Made by a program: the position numbers and the translations under genes | From: Paramacrobiotus metropolitanus | Lineage: Eukaryota; Tardigrada; Eutardigrada; Parachela; Macrobiotidae | DNA length: 64,000 bases | Reading direction: 5' to 3' | Assembly: GCF_019649055.1 (NCBI RefSeq) | Contig: NW_026570249.1 | Location: 868,001 to 932,000 of the forward strand | Notes under the pieces: model-generated | Seen by the model: only the letters and a program-made list of their open reading frames with translations | The model's database searches: none | What the model was told of the DNA's origin: nothing | Shown: piece by piece, positions 54,311 to 64,000 of the stretch | Numbering within the stretch: the first letter of the stretch is position 1 | How the letters are laid out: each line of letters opens with the position of its first letter

Positions 54311-55235
54311 GTACCGCTCTTTGGGATTTTTATTTTTAGTTTGTCGTTGTTGTACGTTTTTGGACTGTAAAAAGTTGTTGAATTTATATGCTGAAATTTT
54401 CGAAATAAAGCGAAACGGTGATTTTACCGAGCTTGGCATCTGTAACTTGTGTGTGCGCTGTTATTGCGCTAAATTTCGCGGTTTACTTGCAAGACAAATT
54501 AGTGAAGATTAAAATACTGTGTTTTTTGAAAGCGTAATTACTGGTATTATTTTTAAAAGGTAGACTGCAGATTTTACAAACGAAGAGCAAAATATGGAAA
54601 ATGTGCAGACGCAGAAATACGAGTATGTATGTATGTGATGTTACGATCGGTTACGTTCTGAATTGGTTTATCTGTTATTTATTTATTTCTGGACTTCTTT
54701 TTAATTCGCATTAGATAGGCCGGTCTGAAGACCATTACGAGCGATAGATTTGCAGTGTTTCCCTGGGCGCTATGAAAATATAACTATCTCTAACGAGATT
54801 ACTCATTCTTTGCCGAGCGAGCGTATAAATATGATTAGCATTGTGTGTGGCGTAATCCGCCGGCTGTCAAATTGCCAGCAGCTTACTCACTGACACTCCG
54901 CTGCATCACGCTGGCCCGTGTATTTCCGCTGTAACTACTACGAACGTTAAAATTCAACCTTGGAGCGCTGCTAGTCGCGGCCGTAGAGATCTTTGCTGTT
55001 TGCTAATGTGGCGATAAATTTACCTCAGAGTTAAAAGGAGGAACGCTCTTCGGAATGTTTAGAGGCGCCTAGTTAGAACGTTTTCTAAACAGTTAAAAGT
55101 GCTATGCGGAAACAAACTGTTTCCGGCTTATGACACATACTAGCTGTGCACAGAATTGGTGCGTCAGCGTATTGAACTGGATACATATTTTATGGGGATT
55201 TAACAACGGATTTCATAGCGATTTGATTGAGTGTG
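54311..55235. other. Intergenic, FOXRED1 to rhomboid gene
   Basis: 925 bp without a convincing frame. One TACGAGTA octamer at 54618-54625. It should contain the rhomboid promoter and 5' UTR; no TATA box is evident. Confidence 0.5.
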
Positions 55236-58116
55236 ATGGCCAGTATTTATCCCAAGTTACAGGAAAGTATGGAGTACGTCGGCCGAGGTCCCAGTAATGC
55301 CGGCAAATTGGAGATCAACTTTGATCAGTACAAATATCGTAAAGATGTCGAACTGGAACATGTACGTATTTTATTACATACTTAATAGTTAATTACAATA
55401 TTATTTCGCTCATACGCATACAAACTTTGTAATATGTGTTAGCTAAAGATTAATGAAATTATATATGTGCGAATGATGATATTGTTATCAAGTATTTGAG
55501 TTACGAGTATACATGTAATGCCAGGAACGGTATTCATTGATGGCTCAGTGGAAATTATTATCTATAGTTTCTTAACGTAAAAGAAGTATACTTCTATTCA
55601 AGTTTCGTAAATATAGATATCAGGATAAATACAATGGTTTAGCTTTAAGAGTTTGGTACAGAGTACGTACTCGTATACATACTGGCATACTTTGTTCAGT
55701 TTCATAATTATGTTCGGTTTAAAGGAAAATTAACTTAATTAACGCGCAATATACAATAAAAAAAATTTCTTTCATGCGTTGCTTACCTTTGTAGCGTTGG
55801 ATGGGTGTTTTTCAAGAGATGGATTATGACAAAGATGGCAAAGTGAGAATCCGCGATCTGCGTGATCGTCTCCGGCGAGCTGACCGGAAGTTGGCCATAC
55901 CTGAGCACATTCGCGATGATTTGCTGAGGCGGGCGGACATGAACAAAGACGGCTATTACGAATTCCATGAGTTCCTACATCTGGTGAGTGATATCGATTG
56001 TTATTTTACTCTACTTTTAACCGTATTAGTAATGCATTTAATTGTTGTCGGGCTTGTAAGTATGTACGCGTTCACCTGTGACCGTAATGCGTAATGCGCA
56101 TATCACTTGTATTCAGAATTTTTGTCTACACGAGTATAGAAGATGTCGCGTCAGTAGCATTATGCTTTTACAATGAGGCGCCTCTTCGCTTGCCGCATCA
56201 ACGAAAAGCCGTTATAAGTTGTAATTGGTTTTATTAATTAAGATTGACAGTTTATTAGATTGTAGTACGTGTTTAAAATTAATTTATTACTGTTTTGAAT
56301 TGATACGCGACGTATCTGTGCAGGATGTTTTACCGACAGAAAAAGAGGAACGTTACGGTATAATGAATTATGATTACAGCAACTGGGAAAAGCTTACCAT
56401 CATGGCTAGAAAATTACTGAATCATAATTGTAGTATGACTGAAGTGATATTTAATTAACGGCAATGTAATTCTTAAGCTCCGATTTGCCAATACACGGAT
56501 TTTTGATTTTTTACATTTAATGTTTGGGTGGAATTATTTGCAACGTGACGGAAAGGTTGAACACTCTTTGTTGACGCAGATCGAATTAGTGGACAGTCAT
56601 GCCCATTTGGATAAATTCCACAAAGCGTTGGCATTGGCCTCCTATGTTGTGGTACCGGAATCCGAACGTCCCCAGTATGTGGAATCGGAACTGAAGCACT
56701 ACACGTGCTGTCCACCGCCCATCTTCCTCATCCTGGTGTCGGCGGCGGAGTTAGCCATTGCCCTGTATTACCACTTCACTACTCCGAAGGGTATGAGCGA
56801 CATGTCGGTCACCATCAGAAAGGACTATTTGCCTTATAATCCCAACCGGCGCAAAGAAGCCTGGCGCTTGTTATCCTATATGCTGGTGCATGCCGGGTGA
56901 GAAATGTAAATTGTTGTTGGAAAGTACAAGCTCGCAGATTTATAAAACATTTTCTTAACTGTTGCTAATATCTTTGTTTTGGAAAAATTTATGTTGACTT
57001 ATTTATGTTGTTTTGGAAGAATTTATGTTGTTCTTATAAATTATCTGGGAAAAACTGTATGAACGTTTATACAAATTTGTATGTCTTCTCATCGGGATCC
57101 GAGAACGGTATAGAAACAAAATATTTTCTGCATTTGTCAACCATGATTAACCCGGTATCGGTGACAACACGAACAGCATATGCATTTTTATTGTATGCTT
57201 AACCGCTTACGTTTTGTTGCTTTTTGTAATCTTGAAGCATATTTGCATTGCAGGTGGTACCATTTGATTGTCAACCTCGTGGTACAGGTGGTACTGGGAA
57301 TTCCTCTGGAACTGGTGCATAAATATTGGAGAGTCGGTACGGTCAATGCATAATTAGAATTATTAGCCAGATGAATCAATCCAGTGAAGATTTATTGCAA
57401 TTGTGCTATTTTTATTATATATTGTTGTGTTATATTTTTACAGGAATTGTCTATCTGTTGGGCGTGATTGCCGGCGCCTTAGGAACGTCGGTTACCGATC
57501 CTAATGTGTTCCTGGTGGGTGCTTCCGGTGGAGTGTATGCACTGCTAGCCGCTCACCTCGCCAGTATGATTATCGTAAGTGTCACCGTTTTAGGATTTTT
57601 ACCATTTTTTACGTATATTTACAAGCGGTTTGTATTAAACTGTCGTACGCCTTTATTTTATATATACAACTACCTATCTCATTACACTTATTGCGGCCCA
57701 GAAATAATTTACAAATACAGATAGGAGTACTCGTAGCAATCGACAAAATATGAAAATATCCTGCGTAAATTATTACATAAAAAATTAAACTGTATGATAT
57801 CCAGAATTGGAAAGAAATGGAGTATGCCTGGATCCGGTTGATCTTCTGGATTGTCTTGATGGGCAGTGATATTGGTGTATTTATTTATTACCGGCATTTC
57901 TACGATGGCAAAGACAAGCCGATGATTGGCTATTCAGCGCACTTTTGCGGAGCAATATGCGGATTGTTATTGGGAGTGGTTTGTCTGAAAAATTTGAATA
58001 AACTGGCGTGGGAGCGGGTAATATGGTGGATTTGCCTAGTGTTAACCATTCTGCTGTTTGTCTTCGCTATTTTGTGGAACATCTTCTGGACGGGATTTCC
58101 TGTGCAGCATGTATAA
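55236..58116 (+). CDS. Rhomboid intramembrane serine protease with two EF-hands (RHBDL1/3, Rho-4 type)
   Basis: Six exons, in phase, 393 aa: 55236-55361, 55795-55983, 56556-56896, 57254-57336, 57444-57574, 57805-58116. N-terminal cytosolic part has two canonical EF-hand loops, [12 protein letters not shown] and [12 protein letters not shown], so calcium binding is likely. The family block [13 protein letters not shown] opens TM1. The catalytic Ser is in GASGGVYAL (GxSG motif, exon 5) and the catalytic His in [11 protein letters not shown] (exon 6). The TM2 region reads [12 protein letters not shown], the counterpart of the EHLGLN block of RHBDL3, with H and N kept. EF-hands are a mark of RHBDL1/3 and fly Rhomboid-4. 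Family knowledge: secretase-type rhomboids cut type I membrane proteins such as EGF-like ligands. The exon 3 acceptor (56555) has a poor polypyrimidine tract but gives the right phase and no insert; it is the least sure junction. Confidence 0.92.
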
Positions 58117-58388
58117 TGGGATTTCCTGTGCAGCCACATTTGTGTGAATTGTTAATGTTTTTGTACTACTGCACAATAAATCAATGCTATTGCTTTCCCC
58201 GTTTTTTATACTTTTTATTTGTGCACTCAGCTTGAAATGATGTTTATACGCAGCAAGTGTTTTTAACAACCAGCGAGATCAATAAAACTGTAACGACCAG
58301 GAAATTGCAAAACAAAAATTGTGTACAAAATTAGTTATGCTGACTGATATCCGTTGTTCCATTCACAACTGTAGCAAACACGGGAAAG

Positions 58389-59832
58389 TTACTGATCGAA
58401 TTCCGAATCCATCACTCCAAAGCGATCTAAAATAGACAGCAAAATTAGAGACGTGTTTATACAATAATTAAATAAAAATCGGAGATAAGTACAACGTTTT
58501 GATTACACCGTGTCAATCAATCATCCCGCGCTTATAGTAACAAAAATTAAACACATTTTGCAAAAGTTCTTAAGCCCATGTCAATTACATGTATATACTG
58601 GTAATATAAAGCGTCTATAAAAAAATTCTTCGTTGGGAAAAAAATAGTTAGCACTTACTGAATATAAGCAGCGCATTAATACTTACTGAGTGCGTTAAGA
58701 TTGGATGGAATGACAGTGATGTATGACCCGGGAATAATCCCGGATCCGGGAAGACGACCCGGAAACGATCCCGGGGCCGCGAAGACACGCTGGGTCTGCG
58801 GTTGCATGGGAATGGCGGATGCCGTCGACATGCCGGTAGTGTCGATGTTGCTGGTAGCGGCCGGCGTCGGAACACGCGACACACGACTGTATCCGGGGCG
58901 AAGCTTGACGAAGACGCTCTGAATGGCCTCACCCGGAATGCGGATGACCTTGCTGGGGTCACTGCCAATAGAAGTCGCATCCGTCTGCTGGGATTCATCG
59001 GCTGCGCTCTCGTCTTCAGACATGGCGGACTGTCCATCCTGGCTTTCATCCCAAAACAGACCTGCAAATCAGTGAGACAATTAAGGAAAATATTACTAAA
59101 CAATATTCAATGACTACGAACAACTGAATTGGTGGGTTTAGCTGATACTAGCGGTCCGATATAGAAATAACGACTGTGATATGTCAATGATCGAGTACAG
59201 TACTGTATAACCGAAAATTTACCGGTATATAATCGTGCTAGTTCACATAAGTATTTACAAATACATATATATATTCGTTAATGGTTTCTCTACCTGGAAA
59301 GCCGAGTCCGAAACCGCCTAACCCGAATCCACCCAATCCAAATCCAAGACCGCCTAAGCCTAACCCGCCCAGGCCTAATCCACCGAAGCCAAGACCGCCC
59401 AGGCCGAGACCGCCGAAACCCAGTCCAAAGGGAAAGAGGAGGCGCTGATCCGGATTAGATGCATCTAAAAACGAAGCCAAAATAATTCATATTTGCCGGT
59501 GTTAGGTGTAAATAGTGATTTCAGTACACATTTGGACATAAAAGACTGAGTTGGCCTTTAGAATCAGTATATCATGCCCATCAGATGTTAAAACTTACCG
59601 ACAACGAGTGTTGGCTGCGTGTCCGTCGGTTTAATCTTCGGATCGACTTTCTTCTTATCTATAAAACGTTAACAAAATTTAAGAAACATGCTATAGCCGA
59701 CCTGCTTAGTGTAAAACAAAAAAATTAGGAAAGCCCGTAAACATCATATTGGCAAGTTAAATCAGTCTCACCTTTATGTGCAATGCAGCTGCCGATGAGA
59801 AGAGCACTAAGGAAAACGTAGGTGAACGACAT
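58389..59832 (-). CDS. Small secreted Gly/Leu/Phe-repeat protein, unknown function
   Basis: Five exons, in phase, 234 aa: 59772-59832 (signal peptide MSFTYVFLSALLIGSCIA), 59599-59658, 59294-59464, 58687-59061, 58389-58426. Exon 3 is a pure repeat built on G-L/F-G-G (for example GFGGLGLGGLGFGGLGLGG, about residues 52-97), seen in elastic or silk-like matrix proteins. Exon 4 starts with an acidic Asp/Glu/Ser stretch (DESQDGQSAMSEDESAADES) and then a Pro/Thr/Ser-rich tail. If the donor at 58681-58686 is skipped the frame stops at once (ALSKY), so the last exon changes only the final 12 or so residues. Function unknown. Composition and signal peptide suggest an extracellular structural protein, possibly cuticular; this is inference. 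A TATA-like box sits upstream. Confidence 0.8.
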
Positions 59833-59965
59833 TTTTGCCTTTGTTAAAGGTCAACTTCACTTAATCAGTACACGACTAAATCAACAAATTAGAAGCTGTA
59901 ACAATAACAAACTGTAGGAGCACGACAATCTGAAATCTGGAGCCGGAGTTTGTCAAATTTTTAAG

Positions 59966-59976
59966 TTATATATATA
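59966..59976 (-). promoter_or_regulatory. TATA-like box of the Gly/Leu/Phe-repeat gene
   Basis: The minus strand reads TATATATATAA about 135 bp upstream of the ATG at 59832, a spacing that allows a short 5' UTR. It is position-based evidence only. Confidence 0.45.
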
Positions 59977-60475
59977 CCATGGCCAGTACTTCACCGGATC
60001 AAAATGGTTATTCCCGGATGCGATAGGCCGATTTTATACTTTGTACAAAGGTCGCCCATATGCAATGAGCTACAAGTTGCACTATTCTGAAAATACCTAT
60101 CTGCAATTTATACATAAGTTAACCTGCGTCTGCACGCCCGAAGGCCATGATTGGCTCTAACGATTTTGTATGCTTTTTTAATGTTTAAATTCGATCATTT
60201 TTATTAGTGTAAAACTTGCGTCTTCAAATAATAGTTCCTTTAAAACCTGCAATACCTATTTCCGGTAAAACTACCGTATAATTTGGTGTAAAATGTCCAG
60301 CATTGTTCAGCATTGTAAAGGGCAGTTTAACTAAAGGTGTTTTGTTAATTCAAGCTTCAAGTTAATTCAGCATTACGATGGTGCATGCAAAGCAATGAAA
60401 CAGGATTTTTAAGTACAGTACAATAGCAAATTAGATGTACATTTGGCAGTGTCAGTTGTCACATACGGTATTTAT

Positions 60476-60835
60476 TGTAAACTAGTACTTGTATTAAAAA
60501 ATGTACAGTAGTTAGTTTTCTTCGGTCTACAATCATTTTGTTACTGAATATTTTTTTTGCCGCATTTGCCGTGAGAACATGGATATCGCATTCGCCGGAT
60601 ATCAATCAAAGCAGTAAAAGTGAACGTTTAAATGCACTTAAAATAGTTTTTGTCCTAGTACGGCCGCGGTAGCGAACTAGCTACACACTCGGCAGTGTTA
60701 CATGTTGTGTTATAAACTAGTGCTAACAAATGTATTGTACAGTAGTTAGCTTTCTTCGGTCTACAAACAGTTTGTTACTGATCTTATTTTTTCTTTCCCG
60801 CATTTGCAGTGAGAACGTGCGCAACGCCGGATACT
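60476..60835. repeat. Direct repeat pair, about 125 bp, period about 236 bp
   Basis: Copies at about 60476-60602 and 60712-60835 share taaactagt, tacagtagttag, tttcttcggtctacaa, ttgttactga, cgcatttgc and gtgagaac blocks with diverged sequence between. The + strand contains splice-acceptor-like and donor-like strings, but no frame runs between them. Confidence 0.65.
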
Positions 60836-61866
60836 ACCGTAATCGAAACAATAAAATTAAACGTCTGATGTATTGTACTTATGGTTAGAATACTTCTTGT
60901 CATCCGTGTATCTTTTGACTTTCTTGGACACCAGCTTCTACATTTTGTTTCATCCAGTTCGTGCACCTTTACTAAATGAAATAAATTAAAGAAAATACTT
61001 ATAAATTAATTTTACTTATTAATTGGTCAGTTTGGTGTTTTGCATCTAGCAGTAACCGGAAGTTCAAGTTTGATTGAATGTGAAGTTTTTTCTTTCCCGG
61101 TTCTTACAAAGTACTTACAGATACAATACGCTACTCTGGGCAACAGATCGCCAGCCTGGGTAGAGCAAAAATCGTATAAGTGAGTTTCACATCATTATAC
61201 GCAACCGGGAGGGCTTTTGATATATTATTAGAAACTAAGCGCATTTCTACCAAATTTTCCTCTAGTTATTCAGCATATTTTCAACGTGCACCAATTTGAA
61301 CCAATTTGTTTGAACCGATTTTTAGATGCAGAACATGGAATTTCGAATTTCAGTAGTTTGAAGGGTTTCCGCAATAACAAAAGCGCACTACCGTACCAAA
61401 TGCACGAGCGAATAAAAGGAAGTACCGCATACGTATACTGTACATTTTTTCCAAAAAAAAATAAACATTTTTTCCAAAACATGATACAAGCGGTTAACAG
61501 TAAAGTTCCAAAGTAAAACATCACTTAATAATACCGTCGCCAATATTAAAATCACTGGTTTGGAGCTTGATCTATTTATAACAGAAGCAGGTACAGAGTA
61601 CATTGCAGCGTGGTAGTGGATGTGCTGAGTGTTTTTAGAACCGAGGTTGACAACAACTGCCCCACATCTGGACCAGAGTACGGACTGGGAAGAACTGATG
61701 ACGGTGGAGAAGAGCGATCATACTCAACGGGACGCACCCGGACATTTGGGAGTGCGACATTTCGCCGCAATTAAATTCGACGCACAACTTTTTCGACATA
61801 CTCAACGGGGTCACCGGCGCCGCTCCACTGACCACTGCCATAACGTGACGCTCCGGATCCCGGGGT

Positions 61867-63152
61867 TCAATAACCATCGCTCAGGCTCCGACCGTACCGG
61901 GCGCCGTAGCCACCGAATCCACCGCCGTAAAAGATACTGCAATCACTTCCGTACCCAACTCCGCCGATTCCCCACTGATCGTCCCAGCCACTTCCGTAGC
62001 CGCGCCCAAACGCACTGTTAATTAAAGGGCCGGTTCCCGTACAAACCTATTATAGTGAACGACAAACAAATAATTTTAAATGCTAATAATTTAAGTTATA
62101 ATCATATAGATAAAGCGCGGACTACCTGCAAGACCGCTTCCGTATAATCGGTTCAAGTACGGGTCACGGACAATAGTGCTCCTGGAGCGCGGACGGCACT
62201 GGCAACGCCGGCGCTAAAATAAACTGAAATCACAATATGTACAATGTTAAGGCAAAAATAAGAGCAGTGAATCTTGCTGTCTGGTAAGTATAATTAACTA
62301 GGTAATACAAACTTAAATTAAAATCAACACTATTAAATACTGGCGATATTGCCGATCAAAATTCGTTTGTATCATCTTTGACAAAATTAACGAAAATTTT
62401 AATTACTGCTTATCTTTAGACAGTTTAGAAGGCTATTAACCAGATCACCCGGATTTTTTCTAATACAAACACAAATATTTTTTTAATTATTGCAAAAACT
62501 ATGTCAATAAAGACGCTTATACCAGCATTACCGGGAATTGCGAATGCATTGCTGCCTAGAAAAAATTGCCCTGATGCGGTTAAAGGTGATGGTTGCACTA
62601 CCGCTGCAACGGTCTTGTCATCCGCGGCCATCTGCGGATTCGTGAAGATCACGGGCATTCCTCCATGCCGTTATCTTCCCGAATCCTCAGACGGCAGATT
62701 CGCACTTCCGAAGTGCCTGTTCGGCTGGGAGTTGCTGAAATTAGGGAGGCTTTTTCGCTGTGGCATCCGTAGATCTCCGTGCTCAATCTGCGACTGGAAA
62801 CCGCCGAGCTGGACGCCGGCTTGTGAAGGCCACCGCCCTGAGGATTTCCGTCCTCTCCATATCCACCAAAACTACTGCCGGCACCGCCGTAGAAGCTTTG
62901 CGCTACAACGCAATTAATGCATTCTGCAGTTTAGGACCGAAACAACGTAAAGGAAAGAAACGCTGCGAGTAGAATTACTTGAGGCCCACAATGACTGCCT
63001 CACAAATGCAAGGAAAATAAAATCAAAATAGCTTTCGAATTCGGCTCACTCACCTGTAATAAGGCCGATACCTCCGAATTCGGATGTGTCGGTCTGATTA
63101 CAGATGAATTTCATGCGAATGAAATAATCCACGAATTTAAATAGCTGCTCAT
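61867..63152 (-). pseudogene. Decayed inverted paralogue of the secreted Gly-rich protein
   Basis: All four exons of the gene at 48847-50574 have counterparts in order: exon 1 about 63054-63152, exon 2 about 62500-62902, exon 3 about 62121-62219, exon 4 about 61867-62020. Exon 1 keeps the ATG (63150-63152) and the donor, but an insertion of roughly 40 nt brings a TGA after 13 residues (MSSYLNSWIISFA). Exon 2 starts well (FYGGAGSSFGGYGEDGNPQG) and then shifts frame, with an in-frame TAA near the SGGIPM site. Exon 3 also has a stop. Exon 4 keeps SGWDDQWGIGG but stops early. About 170 bp of upstream sequence is also similar. It is therefore a duplicated and broken copy. Confidence 0.72.
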
Positions 63153-64000
63153 GTTAGTGGACAAATGGACAGGCAATCGAATGACCTTTCCTCTTGAGAT
63201 GGAAACTAGCTCTTTCGACTGGAACGTGTAAATACTAACACGAAATGAATGGTCGCGAAAACATTCTGCCAAACTAATTCTGTCCGAATGATATCTGAGA
63301 ACATCTAATGCTCGCACTACATACAAAAACATGTATATTTTCGAAAATGCGTTAATTAATTTACGTTAACTGTCATGGCACGGATCTGTTGCGCACAAAG
63401 CGAACGGTGATGTAAGTCGGTTCAAAATAACAGGTATCGTTACGCTTACTTTGGTATACAATAGTAGCAAATCCTATTGCAAGTCTAAACCGGACGCGAC
63501 AACACTTAGGTCAATTCCCAGAGCAGATAAACATACTGTACAAGTTCGTTTTTCGATGAAAACTGGAGCGCCGTTTCTCCATTTTCGATTATCCAGTTTA
63601 TAGCCACAACCAACTTTATGAGAATTTCCCCTTTATGCATTAAGGGGCCCGGAAGCAGTAGCAAGCGGGTTTGGGAATCGAGAATGAAAACCGCACAGCA
63701 GCTGCTATTGTTCGGTGGCTGGTAGTAACGATTCTCGAGGCGGTCGCCATAAACCACAGTAACTCCGTTAACGTTTCACCGCGGTTACGGTTACACTTTT
63801 TTGCGATGCTGTCCGACACAGTCGAAAACTCCTTGTCATAAAAATTTAATAATGATAAATCACAATAATAGTTAATACAGAATTTCAATTATTGCAAAGA
63901 ACGTTCTTATTACATTTATCGTTAGCAAATTGAGTTACTTATTAGTAATAAGTAGCAGTCTGGTTGTGTAAAACAGACAATCTGACAAGCACCCACCGGG
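63153..64000. other. Right end, upstream of the decayed paralogue
   Basis: Bases about 63153-63320 match the promoter region of the intact Gly-rich gene. Beyond that, one minus-strand frame (63506-63757) includes YGDRLENRYYQPPNNSSC; I recognise no family and do not call it a gene, although it could be an exon of a gene continuing off the window. Confidence 0.4.

Larger units (their letters stand above)
59833..61866. other. Intergenic, between the Gly/Leu/Phe-repeat gene and the decayed Gly-rich paralogue
   Basis: 2 kb, AT-rich. It contains the TATA-like box of the repeat gene (59966-59976) and a pair of direct repeats (about 60476-60602 and 60712-60835). Frames at 60784-60966, 61270-61524 and 61286-61516 overlap and lack features; no gene is called. 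Confidence 0.5.

Noticed and set aside
56225-56458. Frame with [12 protein letters not shown] as a possible extra rhomboid exon
   Set aside because: It has a usable acceptor, but no donor in phase was found and it is not needed: exon 2 joins the TM1 exon in phase 0 without it. Similarity to rhomboids was not visible.
63506-63888. Overlapping minus-strand frames at the right edge
   Set aside because: Two competing frames, no recognisable family and no clear splice pair inside the window. It could be an exon of a gene beyond the edge, but that cannot be supported.

Overview
The window is nuclear DNA of an invertebrate animal. The genes are split by many short GT-AG introns, intergenic DNA is AT-rich, and gene density is high (about 13 loci in 64 kb). 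The protein set is metazoan: a P-glycoprotein, FOXRED1, an EF-hand rhomboid, a GH31/trefoil glucosidase, PrimPol, an erg-type PAS domain and SENP8. The cluster of insect-gustatory-receptor-like 7TM genes with phase-0 3' introns points to an ecdysozoan or a relative. A tardigrade or other compact-genome panarthropod is plausible, but the sequence alone does not prove it. Exon coordinates below were read by hand from splice signals, reading phase and paralogue comparison. No alignment program or database was available.

Layout. 1-841 (-): SENP8/NEDP1-type protease, cut by the left edge. 1595-15034: six related seven-transmembrane receptor genes, five on - and the sixth on +. They fall into two subfamilies that alternate strictly A-B-A-B-A-B. 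All share one gene plan: one large exon, then a ~60-69 nt exon, a 117-120 nt exon and, in five of six, a short last exon, with every intron in phase 0. The sixth gene lacks the last exon. 15055-25346 (+): a complete 22-exon ABCB/MDR1 full transporter with a foldback repeat in intron 1. 27755-29279 (+): a two-exon F-box protein. 30438-33467 (-): an erg-type (KCNH) PAS domain with no channel exons anywhere in the window. 35714-36834: a DNA transposon with perfect 33 bp terminal inverted repeats. 38195-45128 (-): eight-exon membrane-anchored alpha-glucosidase. 46362-47924 (+): intronless PrimPol. 48847-50574 (+): secreted Gly-rich protein, with a decayed inverted copy at about 61867-63152 (-). 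51154-54310 (+): FOXRED1. 55236-58116 (+): rhomboid with two EF-hands. 58389-59832 (-): small secreted Gly/Leu/Phe-repeat protein.

The genes do not form one pathway. The most system-like feature is the receptor array: alternating subfamilies suggest that a two-gene unit was duplicated, and so perhaps that the A and B products work in pairs. Other points of note are the orphan erg-type PAS gene, the octamer TACGAGTA (at least 18 copies, all non-coding), several mobile-element footprints inside introns, and an ETS-like palindrome in the divergent glucosidase/PrimPol promoter region.
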